This document shows positions 38,132-48,479 of a stretch of 64,000 nt of DNA, piece after piece. Source of the stretch: Ascoidea tarda (nom. inval.) (taxonomy: Eukaryota; Ascomycota; Saccharomycetes; Ascoideales; Ascoideaceae); contig JAKTTS010000005.1 of the NCBI GenBank assembly GCA_030560485.1, positions 31,001-95,000 of the forward strand, written 5' to 3'. Under the pieces are notes generated by a model. That model did not search any database, had not been told where the DNA came from, and saw only the letters and a program-made list of their open reading frames with translations. Both the position numbers and the translations under genes were made by a program. The first letter of the stretch is position 1; each line of letters opens with the position of its first letter.

Positions 38132-39874
38132 CTAGATTTTGGCAGCTTTTTCGATATCTTTCTCGTTCCCAAGGTTTTTTTCTTGAGCTTGCAACTTCTC
38201 TTCAAAGTCCAACTTGTTCAAGTCCTCCTCCATATCATTGAGTTTTCTGAAACAGAAATAAAACACTATGCCTGTGATAAAACATGCAACACACAAACCA
38301 GTATATGTCCATACCAATTTAGGGTCTTCTGCTGTTGGTGATAAGGCAATGCCTAGTGCTGATCCACCGGCAGATGTTAACAAGAATAAAGACATCACAA
38401 ACGATTTCATTTGAGGTGGTGCTTTGGTATATGCATACTCCAACCCTGTGATCGATGCAAATATCTCAGACATGGCGATGAAGAAATACGCCGGCGATTG
38501 CACTGCAACATGAATGTGGTTGGGGATGTTTCCATCATCAGAAGCAGCACACTCCAATGGATGTTCATAGCAGGGGCCAGCATTGTATATCAATTTCTGG
38601 ACAATGGCAGCGTATGCCATAGCAACTGAGCCCATCATGAACCCCCAGAAGATTCTGGTGATAGGCTTGAACTTGATGCCGATTTTGCGCAAAAATGGAT
38701 AGAACAATCTCTCACAGATAGGAATGAAAATGATAATTGTCAATGGATCGATGTTCTGCATGATATCGTTGGGAATTCCATGGAGCTCCATCTGGCCAGC
38801 CTGCGATACAAAGTTGTTCAACATTTGACCATACACAACCCAGTACACAATGAAGAACACAAACACTTGACATGCCAACAATGCTCTTCTGACCTCTTCG
38901 ACAAACAAATCTGACCATGGATAGCTCTTTTCCGGATGGAACGAGGGTTTTGCAGCTTCAAACTTGCCCCTGTTGAAAAAAACGATGAACGATATACGGA
39001 ACGAGTTGCCAATGATGGTTTTTGATGGAGGTGTTTTGATGTAAATGTTTCGGCCAACGATCAATGCACCAACACCAACAAAGAAAAAACAAAATGGCAA
39101 TAGATATGCAGCCCAAAATCCAACTTCTTTCTCTAAGGTTGTTGTTGCAATTGATGACAATGAACCAACATTAATACATAAATAAAACACCATGAACACG
39201 GTTTGGTATGTAACAGCAGGATCAACAATAACTTTTTCACCCTTTTTGTTTGTTTTGACATACGAAGTGAAGGTGGGAATTTGGTCTGCAATCAATGGAG
39301 AAACGTTTGCTTTGACACCACCAGTACCTAAACCAATGATGATGATTGCTGCAATAAATCCACCAAATGAGATATTATTTTCAATGGAGACCGGTAGAGA
39401 AGTAAGAAATAGCACTAAGATACCAATTGTATAAATTCCAGTAAACCAACAAATAGCTTTGTACTTTCCTAAATATGTATCAGAGATCCAAGCACCAAAA
39501 ACCGGACAAACATAACACCAAAATTGAAAGAAATAACTTAATGCATTTGATTTTTTCTGATCAAGACCTAAGGCACCTGGAATTCTATCATCGGGTTTAT
39601 ACTGCATATAGTTCATAAATGGACCGGATAATCCATAATAAGCAAATCTTTCACACAATTCAACAATAGCAACTAACCAACAGGCCCAGGGAATTTGTTC
39701 ACAGACACGTTGTAAAGTTTTTTCTTCTTCTTCTGTTGGCAGAGGCTGATTTTCAATCTCACAAATATCAGTTGAGTTTACTTCACTATCAATTAATCTG
39801 ACTTTTCCTTGATTTTGCAAATTATTGTCCAAATTTGGATTAATTGGCAGTTTATTAATGTTTATTTCAGACAT
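38132..39874 (-). CDS. PTR2: Di/tripeptide transporter Ptr2 (POT family)
   Basis: This 580-residue proton-coupled oligopeptide transporter sits in the plasma membrane and imports di- and tripeptides. The ExxERFxYYG signature is present as ELCERFAYYG near residue 73, followed by the DTYLGKYKAI segment (the POT loop DxxxGRyxtI) and FYLCINVGSLSS, the second family signature. About 12 membrane segments can be counted. The long loop between TM6 and TM7 is present (GKFEAAKPSFHPEKSYPW). The C-terminal tail is charged (EEDLNKLDFEEKLQAQEKN). Length matches S. cerevisiae Ptr2 (601). The ATG at 39874 gives a hydrophilic N-terminus, as expected. Confidence 0.94.
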   Translation of the reverse strand: MSEININKLPINPNLDNNLQNQGKVRLIDSEVNSTDICEIENQPLPTEEEEKTLQRVCEQIPWACWLVAIVELCERFAYYGLSGPFMNYMQYKPDDRIPGALGLDQKKSNALSYFFQFWCYVCPVFGAWISDTYLGKYKAICWFTGIYTIGILVLFLTSLPVSIENNISFGGFIAAIIIIGLGTGGVKANVSPLIADQIPTFTSYVKTNKKGEKVIVDPAVTYQTVFMVFYLCINVGSLSSIATTTLEKEVGFWAAYLLPFCFFFVGVGALIVGRNIYIKTPPSKTIIGNSFRISFIVFFNRGKFEAAKPSFHPEKSYPWSDLFVEEVRRALLACQVFVFFIVYWVVYGQMLNNFVSQAGQMELHGIPNDIMQNIDPLTIIIFIPICERLFYPFLRKIGIKFKPITRIFWGFMMGSVAMAYAAIVQKLIYNAGPCYEHPLECAASDDGNIPNHIHVAVQSPAYFFIAMSEIFASITGLEYAYTKAPPQMKSFVMSLFLLTSAGGSALGIALSPTAEDPKLVWTYTGLCVACFITGIVFYFCFRKLNDMEEDLNKLDFEEKLQAQEKNLGNEKDIEKAAKI

Positions 39875-40867
39875 AACAAATAAATTATCGGTTTACTTTT
39901 TCAAATCAATTATTTTCAAAAAAATTGTTGGTTTTTCTGTTTTTTTATTTCCAACATGCGATTTAAAATCAAAATTTGGTTTTCATCTTGTATATATATA
40001 TGAGTTATTTCATTGCATAATCACCAATAGCAATAAATGATAAACTAAAAAGAAATTATGAACAATAGAAGTTTGGATAAAAATGAAAATAAAATGCAAA
40101 TTATAGTTAATTTAAAAGCAATTGAAAGTATTTTCTTAGTAATATTGTAATATCACCTATAGTTGTTTTTGCTGCTCTTGATCATAGTAGTTGTGCTGAT
40201 AAAGACTTTGCAAACCAAAAGTATAATGCTCAGAAAGGCGCAACCAACTAGAGTTAGCAATCAAGCTCCAAAAGGATGTTTGAAAATAAATAGCACTCAA
40301 TTATGTGTTTGTATTTGTAGTAGTTGTGAATTTTAGTTTTTGTGTTGCATTAAAGTGAAAGCAAACGTCTGGATAAAGCCGTTTATGTGGCACCGGAAAA
40401 CACCATAAGTTGGTATATGCACCTTTGATAGCAGGACACGTCCAAAAAAGCTTATTAACATTTGTCTCTTTTAGGAATATTTACTTATGGATATTCAACA
40501 ATAAATCGACTATTACCGCCAATACCCAGCTCTCTCCAGTTTACTTTAACAAATTCAATAAAAACGCACGAGCCAAAAAATGGATTCTTAAGGCACAAAT
40601 ATTTGAATACCTAAAATATTTCAAAACTGGATGATGTTATGCGAAGCAGACTGTTGTAGGCATGTACAATAATAAACAAGTAAAAGTGCCTTTTTAAAAA
40701 ATTCTATTGGATTGAAAACCACTACATTTTGTTTTCAAAATAATAATTTGAATAATTTTCGATCACTTTTTCAAGAAAATTCTAGTATTTGAAACTTTGC
40801 AGGTCGCCAGTGCCATGCCATACTGATTGTGCAATATCTATATCGGATAATGAGTAAAATAGTTAAA
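39875..40867. other. Intergenic region upstream of PTR2
   Basis: About 1 kb, AT-rich, containing the PTR2 promoter and the 3' end of the LYAR-type gene. An open frame at 40410-40634 has no ATG start of good context and no recognisable family. I see no RNA gene. Confidence 0.4.
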
Positions 40868-41487
40868 TTATATAGAGATAGTTAGTGAACCATCTGTGTT
40901 TTTGATTACTTTCAATTTTTTAAGTATAGATTTTTTGTTTTCTTTTTTGTTTTTTTTGGTGATTTTTTTGATTATTTTATACAAAGATTCATTTTTAGAA
41001 GAAACAAATGAAGTAATATTATCCAAGGTATTATCGGGTTTTGAAGCATGCTTAAATTTTGGCTTTTTTGATTTTTTAGAAAATTCTTCTATTATCGGTT
41101 GTTTACTCTTGTTCCCTTGTTCATTGTCATTAATAGTGTTGTTTGCATTTTTAGTATTTGTTTTCAGTGCCAAAGTTTTGTTACTGTTACTGTTCCCGAT
41201 GTTGTTTCCGTTTTTCTTTGGTTTATATAAAGCCTTTTGATACTTTTCATCTTCGGTTACGCAGCTGGTGTGTTGTCTGTAATCGTTTCCTTCAAACGTC
41301 TTTGAACAATCAATACAAGTGAAATATGCGCCATAACACATTCTCTTGTGATTATCTAATTTTTTCTTGATAATAGTGTCATTGCAGACCTTGAAAGAAA
41401 AGTACTGTTAGTAAAATTGATAAACCAGAAAAGAAAACAACAAATGTACAATACAAAAATCCATACCTCGCATGAAAAACTAACCAT
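40868..41487 (-). CDS. LYAR-type C2HC zinc-finger protein, spliced (YCR087C-A-like)
   Basis: The coding sequence on the minus strand is exon 1 41487-41467 and exon 2 41389-40868, giving 180 residues. Exon 1 encodes MVSFSCE; exon 2 continues VCNDTIIKKKLDNHKRMCYG and then AYFTCIDCSKTFEGNDYRQHTSCVTEDEKYQKALY. This is the two-finger LYAR zinc-binding unit, with Cys/His pairs C6-x2-C9, H-x3-C, C-x2-C and H-x3-C. The rest is Lys/Asn-rich. The S. cerevisiae homolog YCR087C-A is a small nucleolar nucleic-acid-binding protein, so a nucleolar or ribosome-biogenesis role is likely. Without splicing, the first zinc finger would be lost. Confidence 0.9.
41390..41466 (-). other. Intron of the LYAR-type gene
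   Basis: 77-nt intron, donor GTATGG, branch point TACTAAC (41407-41413) and acceptor TTTCAAG. It is phase 0, between codons 7 and 8. The splice reconstitutes the CxxC of the first zinc finger. Confidence 0.93.
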
Positions 41488-42172
41488 CCTAACAAAGTCC
41501 CTGTTGAATCTGCCTTTCGATAAATATTTGAAGAATAAGTCAAGCCAATAATGAAAAATTTGTCAAAAAAAATTTCCACCAATGTAGGCCAATCTCTTTC
41601 AAACAGGTTTTTCAGTAGTGTTCTTGCTGAGAATCTCAAAATGTCTCTTTTTTGAAGGTGCTATTTGTCAGTGGTTAAGGTTTGTTGTTGTACAGCATTA
41701 CAATGCATAATAGTACAGTATCACATCAAACCGCATCCAAACCACACAGTTGGTTCTGATTATTGTCCGCTTTTTGTCTGCTGATTAGGGCTCTATAATA
41801 GGGCTCTGGCGTAGAACAAGCGGTAACTCCGCCACATAGTTGATGGCTGAAGTATAGTAAAAAATAAGAGTTATGCTATTTTTAGTGTCTTGGTTTCAGA
41901 CCTGTCTTGTAATTAAATACTTCATATATAAGGAAAGTTTATAACTTTATACAACAGGTGTGAAGGTGATAATAAGGGGAAGTTTGTAAATTAAAAAAGG
42001 AAATTTGAAAATCAAGAAAGAGATATTACTTTTCTGTTTAATAAAAGATGTTAGTATTCATTAGAGAGCATTACAAATACCCAACCCTATTTTTAAAAGC
42101 CGATTCCATGTTTTGAATAGGTTGCATTATTTAATTTATTTTACAAGCAAATACTTGTTGTTAAATGTCATC
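41488..42172. other. Intergenic region between LYAR-type gene and F-box pseudogene
   Basis: 685 bp. An open frame on the minus strand (41379-41639) overlaps the first exon of the zinc-finger gene and is a shadow. A tandem GGGCTCTATAATAGGGCTCTGG duplication of GGGCTCT lies at about 41788-41808. No other feature is recognised. Confidence 0.4.
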
Positions 42173-43889
42173 ATGTCACTTAGGAGCAGCTCAGATAATG
42201 AGGAACTGGTTTCTAATCAGATTGATAGTAACTGCAAGCACAAAAATATTGTTTTAAATGAAACACATGAAACATTAAAAAATAGCCCACAGACTCTCTT
42301 GGATTATTTGCCTTTTACTATTACTCGCGATATTCTATCTCTTTTGCCCTTTGATAAATTTTGGTTGTTTGCATTACATGATAATGAATGGTTCCAATCT
42401 ATCGCGTTGTCACTCTTGTTTTTTTCAATCGGTTTCAACCAATTTAAATTATGGCAACCAAACAAGTTACGGATAAATTTTGATGATGTTAGTTCATTTA
42501 CTGGCCAATTTGTTAAGTATTCTCAACATTTCTCCATAAAATTGAAATCAAAACATGTCTTATCTAGTTACAAATCTTTGAAGATGCTCTTTTCATTGAA
42601 GAATGATTTGCAATCTATTTCTCTAGGTTTATTATCCAAATTAACGATGATTGCATTTTTAAAATTCAAAATTTGATCAAATTGTTAATATTAAATAGTT
42701 CAAAAACTTTGATCTGCTTTAATCTTTCTTTAAATCTTAATATGATAAAACAAATCAATCCATATTCAGATTTATTCAAATTTTGTTCGAAATTAAAAAA
42801 ATTACATATAAAATTTTATCCAAATCCTTAATTTATGATAGATTATTCTCTATTAAATAAATTAAATAAATTAAATAATCCAAATAATTTAGCTCATTTT
42901 ACTTTAAATAATTTAAAAATTTCTGGAAATAAAATAATTCAAATTCAAAATCTATCGAATTACATTAATTTAAAAACCTTTAGTCTATCTGCAAATCAAA
43001 TTATTCAAATTGAAAATTTATCAAGTTTAATAAATCTTGAATGTTTGAGTCTATCAGCAAATAAAATTGACACAATCAACAATTTGTCCAACTTTTTAAA
43101 TTTGAAAGATTTAGACTTGTCTCAAAATTATATTCTGGTAATTGAGGGTTTATCGAATTTAATTAATTTAATTAATTTAATTAATTTAATTAATTTAACT
43201 TATTTAAACTTATCAATGAATAGAATTATTAGCATTGAAAATTTGTCAGGTTTGAATAACTTGGAAACTTTGAAACTTTGAATATTTCTTATAATGAAGT
43301 ATCGAATAATCCAACTATAAGTGATTTATTTAACATAATCGAATTCAATTTATCAAGAAATGAAATTTGAAAATTTAAAGTATTTTTTGGATTAAAGAGA
43401 TTAACTAAATTAAATCTGTTCGATAATTTGTTTGAAATTTTTACATTGTCTCCAAAATCTCGCAATATTGAATATTTAAATTTGAGCCATAATAAGATTG
43501 TTCAGTTTAACATTGATGACAGATGTGGTTTTTCATTAAAAGAGCTTAATCTAGATCAATTGGCGAATTTAAATTTAAATCATAATCTGCAAACTAAATT
43601 TTCAATTGATGAAAATTCATTAAAAAATTTGACATATTTATCATTAAGAGGAAACAGAACTGAAGAAATTGATTGCTTTTTTGAATCTAGTAACCAATAT
43701 TTAATTCCCAAGCTTGAAGAACTACATATGGAATATAATAGAATAAAGAATTTTGCATGGTTAAAATATACATCTCCTAATATCAAAAGTGTATATCTAT
43801 CTAATAATTTAATTAATTCTGTAGAAAAATTAGATAATTTAAAACAGTTAGAAATATTGGATTTATCGCATAATCGCCTCACAGCATAG
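42173..43889 (+). pseudogene. F-box/leucine-rich-repeat pseudogene
   Basis: Three reading frames together encode one F-box/LRR protein. Part 1 (42173-42676, MSLRSSSDNEEL...) has an F-box-like segment, YLPFTITRDILSLLPFDKFW. The frame then shifts near 42655-42665 and continues as LIKLLILNSSKTLICFNL up to an in-frame TAA at 42829-42831. It goes on in the same frame through SDS22-type 22-residue repeats (INLECLSLSANKIDTINNLS). A second shift near 43265-43280 leads to TLNISYNEVSNN, an in-frame TGA at 43368-43370 and further repeats to ILDLSHNRLTA (stop 43889). Two frameshifts and two stops make it a pseudogene. An intact relative would be an SCF ubiquitin-ligase adaptor. Confidence 0.85.
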
Positions 43890-45028
43890 GAATATTTAGA
43901 ATTATATTCATATGCTTGAGATTTCACACATAAAAATCTGCATTTGAATTTGTTTTCAAAGGGTTTATTTTACTTTATATTTGAAAAACAAAAACAGGAT
44001 AAATAGATTATATACATTTGAATTTGAGTAACAAAAATGGAAAACGTTTTGTTAACAAAAAAAAGTTGCCTGCAGATTAATGCAGGGACTTTACTTTATT
44101 TTTATTTTTATTTTTATTTTTATTTTTATTTTTCCGATGCGCAAAATTTTCCAAAGCATTTTCTTTGTTTTTGCCCATTTAAAAAAAGTTGATTTATTAG
44201 AAATGTTATTTTTCAAATAGAAAAAGGAGTTGGTTTGACAATATTGTTCTTTGAAGTTCATTTATTCCTGGTGATTTCTTTCAATAAAAAACAAAAGTAA
44301 CCATGTTAAAAGATTATTTTGCTTTGGTTTGTAATTTATGTCTAAAAGAGAATAATTGACTATATTATATTTTTTATTGTCAAACGTAATTAGTATTTGT
44401 TTGAATAGTATATGAACTAATTAAGAACGGATTGTTTTTTCGAATAATGTTGATATTTAAGGTCCAGAAAAGCAAACTAAATGTTACGTGTTTAATGGAT
44501 AACTCCTAAACAATGTAAAGTAATTTAGTTTTTTTTCTTTACTAAAATTAATATAGATTTTATAGCTCAAATTCCAGGAACTCCCAAATCTAATTTTTTG
44601 CTATTCCATTCATAAAAAATAAATCTTTTTAAATTTTGTGTAAATTATGATTTCACTCCATAATAGTTGTGTTTTGGGTTGATTGTATTTGGTATTTGTT
44701 TTTCTTTTTAGAGCTTTCAGTGTATCTGCTCATCACCTTATTAGTTTTTGATCCTTGCTTTGAAATAAATACTGTTTTATTATCGTATTGGTCGCAATTC
44801 AAATAAAGTTTGCTCCATTCACCGTTTTCCACGGGGTGTCTTCATTAATTTTTATGTCTGAGACTTTCTATCAAAATAAACAATAAAAAGATTTTGGAAT
44901 CTTATTGTTTGTATTTTTAGATGTGAAATTCACTAGCAAAACATAATTCTATACTTATTTAAGCTAAAATTCAGATAGAGATAAGGGCTAGTATATATTT
45001 GCTTATATTATCACTAACAAAGAATAGC
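43890..45028. other. Intergenic region upstream of the Zn2Cys6 regulator
   Basis: 1.14 kb, very AT-rich. It contains a TTTTTA run at about 44095-44132 and T-tracts. The sequence CACTAAC...AATAG just before the ATG at 45029 resembles a branch point and acceptor for a leader intron but is not needed for coding. No RNA gene is recognised. Confidence 0.4.
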
Positions 45029-48000
45029 ATGAATTCTGAACATAGGTCATTTCCACCAGATAATACCTCAACCTCAAAATCTCTATTGTCAAAACCTGAA
45101 TATCAAGCCCGTAATTTCAATCTTCTAGGAAATGGAAACGATAATTTAGAAAACAATAAAAATTCTACTAATTTTCTCCGAGAAACTCTGAACTCAGTAA
45201 CAATAATAGAGACGCCATCTGGCTTTTCCAGAAATACTAATGTGCATCATAACCAAACTATCCCAAATATTTCAAACAGGACCAGAGCTTGTGATGTATG
45301 TCGCAAAAGAAAGACAAAATGTTTTGGTGGTGTTCCTTGCAATTACTGCTTGCACTCCAAGCTTGAATGTACATTCCATGCTTATCAAAATAAGAAAAAG
45401 AGAAAAAGAAGAACTATCATAAAGCATGGGGCAAATTCAAATGTTAGCGTCCTTGAGAAAAGATTAACAAGTATGGAACTGCTAATTCAAAAACTCGTTA
45501 AACAAAAATCAAACAACGAAAATATTTCTGCTACTTCAAATAACGAGGACCAAAACTCAAACCAAAATAATAATAATAATAACGGTGAGCCTGCTATTGC
45601 ATTGAATTATGATTTCATAAACAATGAAAAACACAAGATATTAATGGAAAAAAATAACTTTCTGAAGAACAACTATTACTCGGAAGATGATGTTGGTCCA
45701 AAATCATATTTTTCAATTTTCAGTCCAAGGGGCATTCAATGGATAAAAGAAAGGCTATCTTCACAAAATTCTAATTTAGTTTATCCACTTGAAAATTTGC
45801 ATGTTTCTTATCACGAATTGATTAAATCTCAATATAAGATTTGGATAGAGCCTATAGAAAAAAGTCGTTTAACACTATTGCCAAAAAAGTCTATAATGAA
45901 CACTCTTTACACGTTTCTTTTAAAAATTGAAACAAAATTACACATCTTAAGTCTTGATGATATAAAAGCTTTGATAGAACTTTGTTATTCAGAAGATGAA
46001 AATCAAACGAAAAATATAACATATTCTGATTTATTATTATTCAATATTATTATCACATTAACTTGTTCATTACTTGTTGATGAAAAATCGAACATTTGTT
46101 TTGAATCAACTTTGAATCCTAGACCCACCGAATATTTGCCAACTTCATTAACAATAAATGAATTGCAAAAAATGGAAGAAAATTATCTACTAAACTCTAT
46201 ATATTATTTTCATAGGGTCTCTATAATCGGTGATGGATTGCAATCTATACAAGGTATCTTATTATTGACAGTTTATAATTTTTCTTCTTTCTTAACCAAA
46301 GTTAGCTATATGCTTGTTTCAAATGCTGTAAGGCTAGCACAAGATATGGGATTACATAAAAAGGAATCTTATTATGGTCTCTCAGAACTGGAAAAAGAGA
46401 AAAAAAGATTGGTATGGTATAGTTGTTATAACTTTGATAAGATTTTGTGTTTCAGATCAGGAAAGCCTCCAATTATCAATGAAATCGATGTTACAGTTGA
46501 CGATGAGCAATTTTTTGAATCCAAATTATCCAATATCTTTTGTAAACCTATTGTTGACATAAAAATTAATATGCTGTATTATTTGAATAGTTTGTGTGAT
46601 GGAAAAATGGAAAGTTTTGCAATTTGTTATGGATACTGTATGGCAGGTTTAACGCAGATAGAAACAAAAGCTTATACGGAACTCTTTTCTATTACTTCAT
46701 TAACTGGGAAATCATTGCATTCTATTATGACAATTATTAAGAACTTGATAAAAACGTTAGATGATTGGCGAGATTCAGTGCCTTTACCAATTCGACCAGG
46801 CTATAATGAATATTCTTGGTGTTTGGACGAAAAACAATATAGTTATACACAGATTTTTTTTGCTAGAAGAGAGTCCGAGTCTCATATTATATTGTTGCAT
46901 TTAACATATTTTTTTCAGATCATGATAATTAGTAGAATGGCAATTGTGGCACCATGGTCAAATGGCATTTGTTCAGGTGGAAACGAGAATAAAATTTGGA
47001 ACACTCACAGAACTGATTCATATTTCAGATGTTTAGATGCTGCAAGACAAATATTAAGACAATCGCAGAAATTCCATTCGATATCAACGACAAACAACAT
47101 GTTGATGTTTTGTTTATTTTTTCCAATTGGAGCAATTGTGACATTGTTTAGTTTAATTATTGAATTGCCACACTCTGATAAGGCTAAAGAAGACATTCAG
47201 TTAATGGTTGACTCTTATAACAACTTCTTTTCCCACTATGCCAAAACGCCTAAAAGCCCTGTTTCAGAAGCAGTAATACGTCAATTGATTGTAATTGCAA
47301 CAACTATATATAATGACAAAAATCATGAAGAAAAGATTGTTCTTGATAAACAAATATTTGGGGGAGATACAAGCGATGAACTGCTTCAAGAAAGCACCAA
47401 AAGTGTGAGTAATTTAACTGGTATGGTAGGTTATAATGATTTTACACAAATTGGAACCTTCGATAACAATAAAAAAAGTGCACTGGTTTCAAATAAAAAC
47501 CAGGGTAGAAATAAAAGCTCAATTGAGCTCAAGGACCTTGATTTTTTACTATCGTCATATTATTTGAACAATTCAGCTGCAAACATTTATCCACCGACTC
47601 CATTGGAGATATCGCGAACAAGCAGCAATAACTCAAATTTGAGAGCTGCTATAAATCCAACTGGGTGTCCAGAAATCAATTCGATCACAACAGATGAGGT
47701 GTATTCGATTTTAAATCCAAATAACAATCTTATGGACAATTCGTTAATGACTGCACAAAATTTCAACCAAACCGAAGTAAACAATAATGATGACTTCAAC
47801 ATGAATAAAAGTGGTTTCGATGATTTCGGCGTTTCGGATCGAAGACCAAACAGCCAAGATATTTTGAATGATAGCTGGGTTCACTCTCTCAATTCGATGA
47901 GTGCTGCCGAAAATGCAAACACAAACTACTTCGAGCCCAACGACCCTTCGTATTTCATGAACAATCTCGAATATCAAAACGGCTCGATATTGTTTGACTC

Positions 48001-48109
48001 CACATTCACACTTCCCACCTTTTTCTCAAACAGCTGGACCAACCAGGACTTTCCGGGCACTGCCGGAAATGGAAGCAACAGCAGCAACAACTACCCAAAC
48101 AACTGCTAG
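45029..48109 (+). CDS. Zn(II)2Cys6 transcription factor
   Basis: This 1026-residue regulator starts at ATG 45029. The six-cysteine binuclear zinc cluster reads ACDVCRKRKTKC then CNYCLHSKLEC (about residues 85-114), followed by a basic linker and a short coiled-coil with heptad leucines (VLEKRLTSMELLIQKLV) for dimerisation. A fungal-specific transcription factor domain spans about 230-700; it includes LAQDMGLHKK and KKRLVWYSCYNFDKILCFRSGKPP, typical of the middle homology region. The C-terminal 250 residues are Asn/Ser-rich with acidic segments and may activate transcription. Such factors bind paired CGG triplets. The target pathway cannot be told from sequence. The neighbour MET5 does not by itself imply sulfur regulation. 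Confidence 0.88.
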   Translation: MNSEHRSFPPDNTSTSKSLLSKPEYQARNFNLLGNGNDNLENNKNSTNFLRETLNSVTIIETPSGFSRNTNVHHNQTIPNISNRTRACDVCRKRKTKCFGGVPCNYCLHSKLECTFHAYQNKKKRKRRTIIKHGANSNVSVLEKRLTSMELLIQKLVKQKSNNENISATSNNEDQNSNQNNNNNNGEPAIALNYDFINNEKHKILMEKNNFLKNNYYSEDDVGPKSYFSIFSPRGIQWIKERLSSQNSNLVYPLENLHVSYHELIKSQYKIWIEPIEKSRLTLLPKKSIMNTLYTFLLKIETKLHILSLDDIKALIELCYSEDENQTKNITYSDLLLFNIIITLTCSLLVDEKSNICFESTLNPRPTEYLPTSLTINELQKMEENYLLNSIYYFHRVSIIGDGLQSIQGILLLTVYNFSSFLTKVSYMLVSNAVRLAQDMGLHKKESYYGLSELEKEKKRLVWYSCYNFDKILCFRSGKPPIINEIDVTVDDEQFFESKLSNIFCKPIVDIKINMLYYLNSLCDGKMESFAICYGYCMAGLTQIETKAYTELFSITSLTGKSLHSIMTIIKNLIKTLDDWRDSVPLPIRPGYNEYSWCLDEKQYSYTQIFFARRESESHIILLHLTYFFQIMIISRMAIVAPWSNGICSGGNENKIWNTHRTDSYFRCLDAARQILRQSQKFHSISTTNNMLMFCLFFPIGAIVTLFSLIIELPHSDKAKEDIQLMVDSYNNFFSHYAKTPKSPVSEAVIRQLIVIATTIYNDKNHEEKIVLDKQIFGGDTSDELLQESTKSVSNLTGMVGYNDFTQIGTFDNNKKSALVSNKNQGRNKSSIELKDLDFLLSSYYLNNSAANIYPPTPLEISRTSSNNSNLRAAINPTGCPEINSITTDEVYSILNPNNNLMDNSLMTAQNFNQTEVNNNDDFNMNKSGFDDFGVSDRRPNSQDILNDSWVHSLNSMSAAENANTNYFEPNDPSYFMNNLEYQNGSILFDSTFTLPTFFSNSWTNQDFPGTAGNGSNSSNNYPNNC

Positions 48110-48479
48110 CCCTTTCTGGTCCTCAGAGTTCTCTCTGCAGCTGAGGCCTCTTAAACTTGTGCTGGTGCTATTAAGGCTGGTGCTGCTAAGGCTGGAGCGT
48201 GCAGTAGCCAATCAGCGGCCAGCATTTCGCGTTTACTCAGCGAGTCACAGCCTCAGCATTGATGGCGCCACCTTTGCCACAGGTTTAGCCAACAGCACGT
48301 GAAATCCCCATTTCCATTTCTTGTTTTTGCTTGATTTTGGCTGGTTTTTGTATATAATTAAAACTAAATCTTCGATTTTTTTCTTCCAATTGGCCTAAAT
48401 TATACAAGGGCATTTCCATTGAGATTTCCATCAAGATTCCTCTGCAACATACCTAGGAAAACTGGCAGCAAAAGCGAAA
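48110..48479. promoter_or_regulatory. MET5 promoter region
   Basis: 370 bp. The first part (48115-48200) has CTGCAG/GGTGCTG/AAGGCTGG repeats of GC-richer type. A Cbf1-type site is at 48296-48302. The remainder is a T-rich leader. No gene is present; ORFs here are tails or shadows. Confidence 0.5.
48296..48302 (-). promoter_or_regulatory. Cbf1-type site TCACGTG upstream of MET5
   Basis: The minus strand reads TCACGTG, the known Cbf1/Met4 recognition element of sulfur-assimilation genes, 178 bp upstream of the MET5 start. It fits the expected control of sulfite reductase by sulfur limitation. Confidence 0.55.

Noticed and set aside
40410-40634. 74-residue ORF upstream of PTR2
   Set aside because: No recognisable family, biased composition, promoter position.
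44990-45029. Leader intron before the Zn2Cys6 gene (CACTAAC...AATAG just before the ATG)
   Set aside because: No convincing donor upstream and not needed for the coding sequence.
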